From NCBI GenBank assembly GCA_001899315.1, contig MOYA01000002.1:227070-291069 (forward strand): 64,000 nucleotides of DNA, given 5' to 3'. Position numbers and translations under genes: made by a program. Shown in pieces: positions 1 to 9,597 of this stretch. Numbering within the stretch: the first letter of the stretch is position 1; the number at the start of each line of letters is the position of its first letter. Below the pieces are notes generated by a model. It had not been told where the DNA came from, did no database searches, and saw only the letters and a list, made by a program, of their open reading frames with translations. Source of the DNA: Candidatus Obscuribacter phosphatis (GTDB lineage: Bacteria; Cyanobacteriota; Vampirovibrionia; Obscuribacterales; Obscuribacteraceae).

Positions 1-27
1 CCCAAGCCCAAGCCCAAGCCCAAGCCA
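1..27. repeat. CCCAAG hexanucleotide repeat at window edge
   Basis: About 4.3 tandem copies of CCCAAG. In + frame 1 this reads as alternating Pro-Lys and the frame stays open to a TGA at 73-75, so it could be the last codons of a gene that starts outside the window. The other frames are also open across the repeat, so the coding frame cannot be settled here. Confidence 0.5.
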
Positions 28-110
28 ATTCATGCTGTGTTCAACTGGCTGTTCTATGCTTGTAGTGTAGTTTGATTTATTGTTTAGCAATATCCGCCCT
101 AGGGGGTCGT

Positions 111-818
111 ATGAAGAAACTGACCGGTGTTTTGCTTCTTTCCTCCGCCCTAGCGGCCACAGTGGGATTGAGTTACTTGAGCGAGGCGAAAGCAAGCTAC
201 GAAGAACCTAGCTGGAAGAGCCTCAAGAAAGACGGCAAGTTTGAACTAAGGCTCTATCCGTCTGTGGTTGCGGCTTCTGTCACCGTGCCTACGAACAATA
301 AAGATAGTAAAGCCATGAATCAGGCTTTTGGAATGCTGGCCGGCTATATCTTTGGCAAAAATAAGAGTAAAGCCAAGATTGCTATGACTGTGCCTGTCAC
401 TGAAATTCGCAAAGATGAGTCTGAGAAAATCGCCATGACCGTTCCGGTTGTTAGCGCCCAGAGTGGTTCTCGCTCCGATATGACCATGTCTTTCTACATG
501 CCTTCTTCCTACAAGATAGAGGATCTGCCCGAGGCTCTCGATAAGAACATCCAGTTTTCTGTGGTGCCCAGTAAGACTTATGCCACAGTGAGATTTTCAG
601 GTCTGGCCGGGTCTGATTCAATCGCCGCCAATACACGTGAGCTGAAATCGTTCATTGAAAAGAACAAACTAGAGATAATAGGTGAACCGATATCGGCTTA
701 TTACAATCCGCCTTGGACTTTGCCGTTTTTGAGACGAAACGAAGTCTGGCTCGAAGTAAGAGCAGAAGTTAAGGAAGACGGCAAAACAGAAGTCAAAACC
801 GACGGCAAGTCAGAGTAA
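111..818 (+). CDS. SOUL-family haem-binding protein, secreted
   Basis: The protein of about 235 residues starts with a signal peptide (MKKLTG then a hydrophobic run ending SEAKAS) followed by a SOUL/HBP domain. Typical features are the early 'FELRLYPS' strand and the duplicated 'KIAMTVPV' strand, which in SOUL proteins is usually MTxPV. SOUL proteins bind haem or other tetrapyrroles; a periplasmic location is inferred from the signal peptide. The ATG at 111 is preferred over the upstream TTG at 72 because AGGGGG lies just ahead of it and the signal peptide begins there. The C-terminus is a short Lys/Glu/Thr-rich tail. No operon partner is evident. Confidence 0.85.
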   Translation: MKKLTGVLLLSSALAATVGLSYLSEAKASYEEPSWKSLKKDGKFELRLYPSVVAASVTVPTNNKDSKAMNQAFGMLAGYIFGKNKSKAKIAMTVPVTEIRKDESEKIAMTVPVVSAQSGSRSDMTMSFYMPSSYKIEDLPEALDKNIQFSVVPSKTYATVRFSGLAGSDSIAANTRELKSFIEKNKLEIIGEPISAYYNPPWTLPFLRRNEVWLEVRAEVKEDGKTEVKTDGKSE

Positions 819-926
819 TCAGTTCTAGCTTGCTACCGTTCTGCTTGTCGCTAATGAAAGCCAATGACAGCTACTGAAAGCTAATTAAAGCTACTGGTGG
901 CCGCTGCCCATTTCTATAATTCGTTG

Positions 927-1922
927 CTATATGAGTTCTTTGAGAAATTTCTTCAAAGCCAGCTCATAGAGTGGAAGGTCGCAGTCGGCAAGAACGCAGT
1001 GGCCGCTATTGGGTAGCATCAAAAGATAACTGTCCGGCTTAGATGCCCGCTTTAGTTTTAGCGTTTGGCTGGGTGGAATGTAAGTGTCCCTGAGACCGGT
1101 AATCATTAGGCATGGAGGGTGGTCGCTCTTTAGATATTGCAAGTTATCCAGCTTTGGTTCTGGAAAAAGAAAGTCCGGGTAAATTTTCGATATCGGTGCA
1201 ATTTCTCTTGCTAATCTCGCTGGTGAAGTAAATGTGCAGTCCAGAATGATTGCCTTGACTGGTTTAAGCCCTGCCAAAAGGCAAGAAACGCCTCCACCTA
1301 GTGATTCACCATAGAGAACAATCTCTTGGGGTTGATAACCCAAGCTCAAAGCATAGTTGTAGACAGCTAAACAGTCGGGTTTGAGATTGCGCAAGCTAGC
1401 CTTGCCTTGCGAGCGACCATAACCTTGATAGTCGTACATTAAGATATCGAAACCGCTATTGATGAAGAAGCCTAGGCGCGGATTCTGGTTGGAGAATCGA
1501 ATGTCTATACATCCGCCGGTGCCGTGAGAATAAATGACAATGCCCTTTGCTTTGGGCTGTCTGTAAAGTGCGGCTGAAATGAAAAGCTGCTTGTCACCTT
1601 GCTCAATCTTTGCCGGCAGCGCCGCTTGAACTGCTTGAATGGCTTGAACTGTTTGAATGGCTTTTACTGTTTTTACAGATTCTTTCGCCGAATTTGATAC
1701 AGGTATCTTCACCGAAACCGCTGCAACCGCGCCGACGCGGTCTCTTATCTGGTAGCTTTCGGACATTCTCATCGGAAAGAGAATTCTAGAGTCTATGAAG
1801 TCACTGTGGAAAATAGGCGCCAGAAACAAGTAAGTTGAAACAAGAACTATTGCTATTAAGGTGAAGAAGAAAGCCAGTAGACGTAAGACTTTTCTATTCT
1901 GGTTCCGGCATTTTGTCAGCAT
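927..1922 (-). CDS. Membrane-anchored alpha/beta hydrolase
   Basis: Alpha/beta hydrolase of the serine aminopeptidase S33/Bem46-like type. A transmembrane anchor near the N-terminus (residues about 15-35 from this start) is followed by the hydrolase fold: HGTGG oxyanion loop, nucleophile elbow GESLGG, Asp in GLRDTYIP and His in NSGHC. Between anchor and domain is a low-complexity stretch (VKTVKAIQTVQAIQAVQAA) encoded by a degenerate 15-bp repeat at about 1620-1680. The ATG at 1922, preceded by GGGG at a suitable distance, is preferred to the GTG at 1955, which sits inside a perfect hairpin. The substrate is unknown; a lipid or ester is possible. Confidence 0.8.
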   Translation of the reverse strand: MLTKCRNQNRKVLRLLAFFFTLIAIVLVSTYLFLAPIFHSDFIDSRILFPMRMSESYQIRDRVGAVAAVSVKIPVSNSAKESVKTVKAIQTVQAIQAVQAALPAKIEQGDKQLFISAALYRQPKAKGIVIYSHGTGGCIDIRFSNQNPRLGFFINSGFDILMYDYQGYGRSQGKASLRNLKPDCLAVYNYALSLGYQPQEIVLYGESLGGGVSCLLAGLKPVKAIILDCTFTSPARLAREIAPISKIYPDFLFPEPKLDNLQYLKSDHPPCLMITGLRDTYIPPSQTLKLKRASKPDSYLLMLPNSGHCVLADCDLPLYELALKKFLKELI

Positions 1923-1951
1923 AGCAATACCCCGCATCGGCGCTATGATTC

Positions 1952-1973
1952 GCACGGAGCAATCTCTCCGTGC
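1952..1973. promoter_or_regulatory. Perfect 8-bp hairpin in hydrolase 5' leader
   Basis: GCACGGAG, a 6-nt loop, then CTCCGTGC. On the minus transcript it lies about 30 nt ahead of the preferred ATG and occludes the alternative GTG at 1955. It has no T-run, so it is better read as a leader structure than a terminator. Confidence 0.4.
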
Positions 1974-2169
1974 ACCTGCATAATTGCCAATCTAACATTG
2001 CCGCCAGCTTCTCGGGCGAGGCTCAAACAGTTGGTTAAGTGTTGCCGCCAATCAAAATAAGTACATATCAAACTAAGTGCATAACAAAATAAGTACTGGG
2101 CAAATTAGTCGCTAGGCAATTTAAGCGTCAGTCGATTAGATTTGTCAGTCAATTTGATTGGTGTTTAAT

Positions 2170-2793
2170 TTAGCTTGAGGGGCACTCACCCTTTTGCAAA
2201 CGAGGGCCCAGTTCATAATCGCCTTTCTCGGTTTTATAGCCGAGATAGACATCGTTGGTCTGGGGCACCCTTTCAATCCTCATGCCTAGAGCGTCCAGAT
2301 CTTTATTCATTAGCGCTATGGCGCCGTCTTTCTCTCTATCTGGCAGTTTGCGGATACTTTCCTGCAACTGTTCGTATGCCTTGTCGCCCTTTTCGAATCT
2401 CTCGATTGAAAAAGGGCTTTCCTTATCATCAAGAGTCTCTTTGAAGTTTTTGGCACCTTCTACAGCACTTTGAGCCAGTTCCTTTTGCTGCGGGCTGAGA
2501 TTCTGCGGCACGTCCTTTCTCGGTCCGTTGAGAGCGTCGATGCCGGCTTTCTCATTGTCGTTGAATTCCAATGCCATTTTGTGGTCCGGACCGCAATTGT
2601 CATAGCCGGGAATCGGTACTTCATCAAAATCAAGCATGCGCTCTAGAGATGCTGAGTTATGTATTTGGTATTGCCCAATCTGCGATTGATAATTCTGCAT
2701 ATCGTCGGCAGTCACTAAGTCTCTGCTACTGCCATCCAGGAGGGGCGCCTTTTGAGACTCTACTGCGTCGGCAGAATCTTTTCTATCAGCCAT
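2170..2793 (-). CDS. Hypothetical acidic cytosolic protein
   Basis: A soluble, highly charged protein of about 207 residues beginning MADRKDSADAV. No signal peptide, membrane segment or recognised domain is visible. The second half is mostly predicted helix rich in Lys, Glu and Asp. The start at 2793 follows GGGAG with 7-nt spacing; the longer frame from 2844 adds residues not supported by a ribosome binding site. The flanking 1923-2169 region is AT-rich and shows no clear gene. Function unknown. Confidence 0.6.
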   Translation of the reverse strand: MADRKDSADAVESQKAPLLDGSSRDLVTADDMQNYQSQIGQYQIHNSASLERMLDFDEVPIPGYDNCGPDHKMALEFNDNEKAGIDALNGPRKDVPQNLSPQQKELAQSAVEGAKNFKETLDDKESPFSIERFEKGDKAYEQLQESIRKLPDREKDGAIALMNKDLDALGMRIERVPQTNDVYLGYKTEKGDYELGPRLQKGECPSS

Positions 2794-2964
2794 ATTGTGC
2801 TCCCAGAATCGAGGAGATGCCCAAACCGAGAATATTGTACCCACTGAAGAGATTTTCTAAAGAAAAGTAAGACCTGGGACTCTTGGCTTTATAGACTTCG
2901 ATGGTCTTGTCTGAGGCACGCCCGACTTCTTTGCATGTTTAATCTAGCTCAGTCTTAGCGGCTT

Positions 2965-5900
2965 TTAGCGCGCCACTTCGATGGTTTGCTTGATTTGCAT
3001 GAGCGGATAGCTCTCGCGGCTCAAATTGGCGGCTCGACTAATTTGCGAGCGGGCTTTTTCTTCTTTACCGTTTATATGATTCATCAACGCCGATGCCGCA
3101 AGCGATAAGCCGCTTTCTTCGCTTCTGTTTTGCTCAATCAGCTTGGTAAGTACTTCTTTGCTTTTCTCTTGCTTGCCGCTGGAAAGCAAGATGGCCGCTT
3201 CCATGAGGCGGCTTTCTTTCTTGAAGTTCTCGCTTTCTTCGGCTTTCCGGGCATAGTCCAGTGCTTCGTCGTAGCGACCCAATCTCGATAGAGATACAGC
3301 TATATTGAGCCAGCATTCGTGGTCGTTTTTGACCATCTTATCTACCTTTTGAAAGGCTTTGAGGGCGTCTTCCGGTTTGTTTTCGCTGAGAAAATAATGA
3401 CCCAGTTCAAACCAACCGTCGACCCAGTCGGGATTATCTTTGAGTAATTGGTCGCATTTTGTCTTTAGTTCTTCGCGGCGACCGGCTAAATTGGCGAGTC
3501 TTAGATAGACTGCCTGCATGGCCAGATCCTTGGGGCAATAGCCGACATAGGCTGAAGCGGCCTGGAAAGCGCCATTAAAGTCGCCTCTCTGTCTCAATAT
3601 TTTCGACTTGGCCTTCAATAGATTGAAGTTCTCAGGGTCGATACGAGCGGCTTCATCGAGGGTGGCGATGGCCAGTTCTGCTTTCTCAGATTGGGCGGCA
3701 TAGCAGTTGGCTAGGTCGATATAGCTTTCAATTCGTTTAGAATCTGCCTTGATTGCTTCTCTGAATCTTTCGGCGGCTTCTTGATAGCGCTTCAGTCCTT
3801 TTAAGGCGATACCTTCGTTGGTCAGCATCAAGCGAGTGGTCGTCCCCAAATGTTTGGCGGTATGCAGGTCACGCAACAAGCCGGCAAAGTCGCCCATTGC
3901 ACCATATGTGCCACCGCGATTGATATAACATTCCTGGCTTTTGCTCGAAATCTTGAGGGCGGCATTATAGTCTTTCAGAGCGCCTTGGAAATCTTTGAGC
4001 ATGTATTTGCAATTCGCTCTCTGGAAAAGAGCGTCATAAAAGACTGGTCTGATCGTCAGGGCTCTATCGTATGAGGTAACTGCTTTGTCAAAATGTCCAA
4101 GTCGGCGATAGCAATTGCCCAATAGATAGAGGCAATCACTGTTTTCGCCTCCTCGCTTGATGGAGGCAAGCAGGTCATGGGTTGCCTCGCCGAACTGACC
4201 AGATTCGTACAACAGGCGGGCGCGCTCCAGCAAGGCACTGTTGTTGGTGGCATCAAATCTTATGGCGCTATCAAGAGTCTTGAGCGCTTCTCTCTCTTGT
4301 CTGAGGTCTTCTAGATTAATCGCCTTCAAATACAAGAGCTTAGAATAGATATCGGTGCGGCTCCTCTTGTCGGTTTTCAGCATCTGCTCAATCGCTTCTT
4401 CTACGACTTTCAAGGCTTGCTCGGGTGCCTTCAAGTCGTTTAGATAGAGGGCCTTCAACTCGTAGGCATCGAGATCTCCATCTCTTTCAATGGCTTTGTC
4501 GAGATGACTGATTGCTTCGTCTTTTTTTGCTTGTTTTGAAAGAATCTGGGCCTTCAAAATATCGGCAGTACTCGATGGTCCAAGCGATTTTTCCATGTCA
4601 TTGACTGCTTGCATGGCTATGGCAAAGTGACCGCGAGCCAAGGCAATCGCTGCTTCTTGCTTGCATATCAAAAGTTTAAATTCGCCTGGATTTTTGATTG
4701 CTTTCAGTTCATTTATAGCTTTGTCGTAGTTGCCCATGGCCAATCTAGTGTTGCTGGTGCAAAAGGCGAGAATAGCCTGGGCATCGGCATATTCTTTCTT
4801 TTGACGCAGATTGCGCAATAGCTCGAGCAGCTTTTGGTTCTCACCTTTCTTTTCATAGAGGGCGCAAAGTGCATAGATTGCCGCGATATTTTTGTGGTCT
4901 GCAGCAAAGGCCTTAAGATAATCGTCTTTGGCAAATTCGAAGAAGCCCTTCAGAGATAAGCCGTGCTCTTTACTAAAGCGAGCTCTTTCCATATAGTCGG
5001 CGCTGCTTGAAAGAGGCATGGTCATTGCCTTCATTCTTCGCGCTTTGGCGGCATCTTCTTCACCCAGACGGCTCAGTATATCGGCCAGTTGCAGTTCTTC
5101 TTTGAAGTTTGCCGTCTCTCTCAAAGCAAGCAGCTTTTCCAGACTTTCTTTAGCCAGCTCTAAATTACTGTTCTTGAAAGCGATACCGGCGCGTAACTTA
5201 AGGGCAGAGGCATAATCAGGCTTTATTTGTATGGCCTGATCCAGGGCTTTCAGCGCTTCTTGGTCGCGCTTCAAAAGCAAGTCTAGCTCTGCCTTTTCAA
5301 AATATAGTTTGGCCCCTTTGTTTTCTTTTGTCAGGGCGGTGTTGATCAGTTTTTCCGCTTCAGACAGCATGCCTGTTTCTATATAAATCAAGGCGGCATC
5401 GGCATAACCTAGTGAACTTTCTGGAAATTGTTCGATTATGCTATTGAAGCATTCGAGAGCCTTGAGAGGCATGCCGGTGACATAAAAGGCGAAACCACGC
5501 CATTCCAAAAGATTTTCATCAAGAAGGCTGTTTTTAGTGCTGGTTGTGTTTGACTTTTCTTGAGACTTTTGATCTTGCTTTATTATCTTTTCTTGTTCGC
5601 TTAGATAATTGGTGTCATCAATGATGCCCTGCCAGTTCTGGGCGGCAAAATAAGCCGCTACTCTTATCTTGCGTGCTTCGTGATAGTTGGGTGTCAGGGC
5701 CAGAGCCTGTCCGGCTGCCGCTATCGCTTTGTTATATTCGTGGGCGCCCAGATAGGCGCGGGCGATCAAAGTATAAATCGGCGCCTTAGCGGGAGCGTTC
5801 AGGGCGTATTTCTCAAGATCTGAAACTGCGGTTTTGTATTGTCCAAGAGAAGCTTTGGCTGTGCCGCTTGCTAGATAGAGCCAATCATCTTTGTGGCCGC

Positions 5901-7245
5901 TCAAAAGCAATTTGTTCACATCTTTTAGGGCCCGATCATAGTCACCCAATTCAAAAAGCGGCACTAGTCGAGCCGTTAATAGTTCAGTATCTTCTTGCCC
6001 CGATTTAACCAACAGGTCGTAGTCTTCTAAGGCTTCTTTATAGCGTTTTTGGGCGACAAAAAAGCGGGCTCTCAACAAGCGAGGCATGCTGTCGTTGCCT
6101 GCATTCTTGACGGCGCTGTTGAAAGCTTTTTCAGCTTCTTCACTTTTGCCGTTTGTGGCCAAGGCGGTGGCTAAAATCAAGCTGGCGGCCGGGTCATCTG
6201 GGTCCAGTTTGTTTGCTTTCTGCGCCAGTGCCAGTACTTCATCGTTGCGCTCGGTGAGAGCCATAATCGCCGCCTGTCCGCGATAAACTCTGGCATCTAA
6301 AGGGATGGCTTTTTCTAATATTTTGTAGTCTGCCAGGGCTTCTTCATAGCGTTTAAGTTTGAGAAATAGTTCGGCTCTAAACAGTCTCAGTTTGTGGTTA
6401 TCTGGATTCTTCTCTACCGCTTCTTTCAGTTCCTTCAGACCGCTTTCACTCTTGTCGGTACTGAGCTTTAAAAGAGCCTTTTGATAAATAGCTTGGCTAT
6501 TGCCCGGGCTAAGCTGCAAGGCTTTTTCATAGCACTGCAAAGCTTCTTTGGGGTGTTTCAATATGGCTTCCAAGTTGCCTTTGGCCACCCATACTTCAGC
6601 CGTAACATCAGGCGCTTCAATCAGCTTATCTAAAAGTTCTTCGCCGATTTTGTATTGACCTAGAGCGACATGGCATTCGGCCAGCATCAATCTAAAATTT
6701 AAGTCCGGCTTATAGCCGAGCCCTAAAGTTTCTTTGCCATATTTGAGGGCTTTGTTGTAATCATCTAGGTGATAGGCAGTAGAGGCCGCAAGCAGAAAGG
6801 GGAAGTAATCGGTGGGATAGGCTCGGCAGGCGGCTTCTAGATCATGCAGTGCTTCTCTGTAGCGTTTTAGCTCATAAAAGCATGCCCCCCTGACAAGGGC
6901 GACGCGCGGATTATCCGGTGCCTCCTCGAAGGCGCGATTGAAATCTTTCAGGGCGCGCTCTCGCTGATTGAGCTTGACAAAAGCGACACCCCTTTTAATC
7001 AAGGCTTCGAGATTGTGACGGTCGGAAGCAAGAATGCGGTTGAGAATCACTACCGCCGCCTCATAGTTCCCGGCTTCGAAGGCTTCGGCCGCTTGTTTCA
7101 TCGGGTTTTCCAAGTTTGGCAGGGACAAACCCGGAACCGCCTCGGCGGCGAGGGAAAGAAAGCCGAAAGACAGCGCTAGAGAAAGCGGCAGCGCTGCTGT
7201 CAACACAGCAAGTCTTTTGCCTAGGGCTGTCTGTTTAGATGCCAA
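2965..7245 (-). CDS. Giant secreted TPR-repeat protein
   Basis: A 1426-residue protein with a signal peptide (LGKRLAVLTAALPLSLALS... ending AAEA) and tandem tetratricopeptide repeats over nearly its whole length. Repeats show the W/Y-G-A-Y-A-P spacing, for example 'NYEAAVVILNRILASDRHN' near residue 60. A short Ser/Thr/Lys/Gln linker near residues 550-570 breaks the array. TPR solenoids mediate protein-protein contacts; a scaffold role at the cell envelope is inferred. The start is TTG; no in-frame ATG lies near the signal peptide. It stands alone rather than in an operon. Confidence 0.85.
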   Translation of the reverse strand: MASKQTALGKRLAVLTAALPLSLALSFGFLSLAAEAVPGLSLPNLENPMKQAAEAFEAGNYEAAVVILNRILASDRHNLEALIKRGVAFVKLNQRERALKDFNRAFEEAPDNPRVALVRGACFYELKRYREALHDLEAACRAYPTDYFPFLLAASTAYHLDDYNKALKYGKETLGLGYKPDLNFRLMLAECHVALGQYKIGEELLDKLIEAPDVTAEVWVAKGNLEAILKHPKEALQCYEKALQLSPGNSQAIYQKALLKLSTDKSESGLKELKEAVEKNPDNHKLRLFRAELFLKLKRYEEALADYKILEKAIPLDARVYRGQAAIMALTERNDEVLALAQKANKLDPDDPAASLILATALATNGKSEEAEKAFNSAVKNAGNDSMPRLLRARFFVAQKRYKEALEDYDLLVKSGQEDTELLTARLVPLFELGDYDRALKDVNKLLLSGHKDDWLYLASGTAKASLGQYKTAVSDLEKYALNAPAKAPIYTLIARAYLGAHEYNKAIAAAGQALALTPNYHEARKIRVAAYFAAQNWQGIIDDTNYLSEQEKIIKQDQKSQEKSNTTSTKNSLLDENLLEWRGFAFYVTGMPLKALECFNSIIEQFPESSLGYADAALIYIETGMLSEAEKLINTALTKENKGAKLYFEKAELDLLLKRDQEALKALDQAIQIKPDYASALKLRAGIAFKNSNLELAKESLEKLLALRETANFKEELQLADILSRLGEEDAAKARRMKAMTMPLSSSADYMERARFSKEHGLSLKGFFEFAKDDYLKAFAADHKNIAAIYALCALYEKKGENQKLLELLRNLRQKKEYADAQAILAFCTSNTRLAMGNYDKAINELKAIKNPGEFKLLICKQEAAIALARGHFAIAMQAVNDMEKSLGPSSTADILKAQILSKQAKKDEAISHLDKAIERDGDLDAYELKALYLNDLKAPEQALKVVEEAIEQMLKTDKRSRTDIYSKLLYLKAINLEDLRQEREALKTLDSAIRFDATNNSALLERARLLYESGQFGEATHDLLASIKRGGENSDCLYLLGNCYRRLGHFDKAVTSYDRALTIRPVFYDALFQRANCKYMLKDFQGALKDYNAALKISSKSQECYINRGGTYGAMGDFAGLLRDLHTAKHLGTTTRLMLTNEGIALKGLKRYQEAAERFREAIKADSKRIESYIDLANCYAAQSEKAELAIATLDEAARIDPENFNLLKAKSKILRQRGDFNGAFQAASAYVGYCPKDLAMQAVYLRLANLAGRREELKTKCDQLLKDNPDWVDGWFELGHYFLSENKPEDALKAFQKVDKMVKNDHECWLNIAVSLSRLGRYDEALDYARKAEESENFKKESRLMEAAILLSSGKQEKSKEVLTKLIEQNRSEESGLSLAASALMNHINGKEEKARSQISRAANLSRESYPLMQIKQTIEVAR

Positions 7246-7333
7246 AGTCTTATCTCAGGAGGTCTCGCGACGGCTATCTCTTGACGGCGCCCTCTTAAGC
7301 GCGCTGTAAAAGCTATATTTTACTAGATGGTGG

Positions 7334-8146
7334 TCAGTCCGTCAGATCTTTTACTTCGGCAGCTGTCACAGGCGTCATCAACATGGTCGACATATCATCG
7401 GCCATGTCTACCACACCGACGGCTTTCTCTGGGTTCTGTCCCGGCGCATAGACTGCTCCGCCGCTATAGCCTCTGATCGCCCTCATGTTGAAGCGGTCTA
7501 GCTTGCGACTGCCATCGTCGTCGGCCGGCGGTTTTTCCGCTCGCAACTGGCGGCTGGCGTCTAAGCGGGTCAGGGAAGATGAATAAGTGCCTTCAGAAAC
7601 ATAGACTGAACCTGAGCTATAAGGTTGACCAAAAGTGATGGCTTTGTCGCCCGGCTGAAATTGCTTTTCTGAATCTACAAATTCGATAGGGTGGCAGATG
7701 TCGTCGCTTTTCGGTTTTATTGAGACCACAGCCAGGTCTTTTTCTGGCTTGGCTTTGTGAAGGGTGATATCATAGGCGGTGCCGTCGGCGGTCACTGCTT
7801 TGATTTCGTCAATGTTGTGTTTCTTGCGAGTTGCATCCGAGACCACATGATTGTCGGTCAAAATTTTGCAACTGCCGCCGTCGTCTTTGACCATAACCCC
7901 GGTGCCGCCGCCAATTGTCTGCCCCTGGCTCTTTAGTTCAAAAAGTACGGTGGACGGTCTGGTTAGGTTATAGAGGTTGAGCACCTGTTTGTCGTCATCT
8001 GTGCCAGTGAAGTCTTTGAAATTGCAGCCGGGGTCCATTTGCCCCAGTTCCATAACGGGCAGTTCGCCTGCGGCCGGCTGCTTCGGGCAGCGGTTGCCGC
8101 CGATGTCGTTTACTGTATCTGATTTGTGCATAGAGATTTCAGCCAT
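7334..8146 (-). CDS. Trypsin-fold serine protease, cytosolic
   Basis: A 270-residue S1C/HtrA-like chymotrypsin fold with the full triad visible: His100 in TDNHVVS, Asp137 in EKDLAVV and Ser228 in GYSGGA. The Ser motif deviates from the usual GNSGGP. There is no PDZ domain, signal peptide or membrane segment, unlike DegP/HtrA. The first 45 residues are unstructured and contain two Cys. The ATG at 8146 is the only sensible start. Substrate and partner are unknown. Confidence 0.8.
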   Translation of the reverse strand: MAEISMHKSDTVNDIGGNRCPKQPAAGELPVMELGQMDPGCNFKDFTGTDDDKQVLNLYNLTRPSTVLFELKSQGQTIGGGTGVMVKDDGGSCKILTDNHVVSDATRKKHNIDEIKAVTADGTAYDITLHKAKPEKDLAVVSIKPKSDDICHPIEFVDSEKQFQPGDKAITFGQPYSSGSVYVSEGTYSSSLTRLDASRQLRAEKPPADDDGSRKLDRFNMRAIRGYSGGAVYAPGQNPEKAVGVVDMADDMSTMLMTPVTAAEVKDLTD

Positions 8147-8256
8147 AGAGTCAATATCTCACCGGCAATGTGAAAGTTCTGTTCACTGCCCGGCTTTAAT
8201 AGGGGAGAATACGAAGGATCTTAATCTTTTACTTGAAAGACTCAGGCTCGAAAATA

Positions 8257-9597
8257 CTATATAAGTTCTGAGTCTCTAAGCAGAGCCTTCATTTCTCTTC
8301 TTATGTCTTTGATCGAGTCGGTTATCGCTGCCGCCTGATGCCAGTCATTGTTGCGGTTGGCTTGCTCTAGAGCCGCTAGCTCTTCTTCAAATCGATTTAG
8401 CACATTTTCTGTCGAGATTTGATCGTGGCTATGACTGAGTGCAAGGCGCCGCAGCCTGCGCAAGACTTTCGAGGTCTTTTCCAAGCTTGCGTCATTAACT
8501 GGTCGATTTCTATGGGGCGAATCTATCTCAAGATCTTCAGTATTCTCGCTATTTTCAGTTTTTCTTTTGCGTCTCTTTTTTTGATCGGCTTCGATGGCGG
8601 CTGTTTGTTTCATCACTATTTCGGTGATGGCATCATTGCTTGCTTCGCCCTTGGTCGTCTCTTCTTGTGCGTCTTCTTGTTCTTGTTTTGTTTGTTTGCC
8701 GAGTTTCTCTTGTTTTTCTTTTGCATGTTTTTCTAGTGCATGTTTCTCTAGTGCATGTTTTTCTAGCATCTTTTGCAGCATATTGGTCTCGATGCCGAGC
8801 ATATCTATATATTTGCTGAAATCAATAGAGTCGTTGTCTATTAAGGCATTGATTGCCTGGTCTAAGTATTTTCCGGTGGTTGAGTACTGGGCCAGTCGTG
8901 CTTTAGTGGCTTGGTTGATTAATGTCCCGGCGCGGCGGGTGGCCTCTAACAGTCTGCCTAGATTGCGCTTGTCTTTTTTGTCTGTCTGAAAAATTAGAGA
9001 GCTTGGAAAATGACTTTGATCTTCTAGTACCTGAGCTGCTACAAAGCTTAGCCAGACGAGCCCGGCATCGGTTTTGGCGGCGATTTCGCCATCGCTGCCG
9101 GTGTCAATAAGTTCGATGGCGTCTTGCAGGTATTGAGTGGCTAAGCCTAGTTTGTCTTTCAGCTCTTCTGAAACAATTAGGTTCTTGTACTCCACCAAAA
9201 GTTTGAACTCAATCAGAGCTTGCAGCAGTCGTCTAATCTCTGCCCTGACAGGGTTCTTCAGGTCGAGCGTTTCACTAAGCCGGCTATCTTCTTTGTCGGC
9301 ATCGGTCGAAGCGAGATTAGGGCAGGCGGTGGCATGCAGAGCCGCCATGTCTAGATGCAAAAGCGCTCTTTTGGCAAAGACAATTGCCTCTTCAAGATCT
9401 TCTTGCTCTAAGGCTTTGAGAGCTTTCTCATAGGCTCTTTGGGCTTTGCCTCGGCGCATACTGCAAAGAGGGCTGTAAACTCCTTCGTTTTTCTCGTCGC
9501 GTTCACTCAAGCGCACGCTAATCTCTTTCAGAAATTTGCTCAAGTCTTTGCGCAAGCGTCTGTCGTCTTGATTGCTATCGCCTCCGAGAAAGTTCAT
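8257..9597 (-). CDS. Helical/coiled-coil protein of unknown function
   Basis: A 446-residue soluble, mostly helical protein. The first half holds TPR-like helix pairs ('AYEKALKALEQEDLEEAIVFAKRAL'-type pattern, near residues 55-80). The middle carries a short tandem repeat of LEKHA units followed by Lys/Glu/Gln-rich coiled coil and an Arg/Lys tract (KKRRKRK). The start ATG overlaps the stop of the preceding gene by four bases (ATGA), so translation is probably coupled. It shares helix layout with that upstream protein, suggesting a duplicated domain. No function is recognised. Confidence 0.65.
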   Translation of the reverse strand: MNFLGGDSNQDDRRLRKDLSKFLKEISVRLSERDEKNEGVYSPLCSMRRGKAQRAYEKALKALEQEDLEEAIVFAKRALLHLDMAALHATACPNLASTDADKEDSRLSETLDLKNPVRAEIRRLLQALIEFKLLVEYKNLIVSEELKDKLGLATQYLQDAIELIDTGSDGEIAAKTDAGLVWLSFVAAQVLEDQSHFPSSLIFQTDKKDKRNLGRLLEATRRAGTLINQATKARLAQYSTTGKYLDQAINALIDNDSIDFSKYIDMLGIETNMLQKMLEKHALEKHALEKHAKEKQEKLGKQTKQEQEDAQEETTKGEASNDAITEIVMKQTAAIEADQKKRRKRKTENSENTEDLEIDSPHRNRPVNDASLEKTSKVLRRLRRLALSHSHDQISTENVLNRFEEELAALEQANRNNDWHQAAAITDSIKDIRREMKALLRDSELI

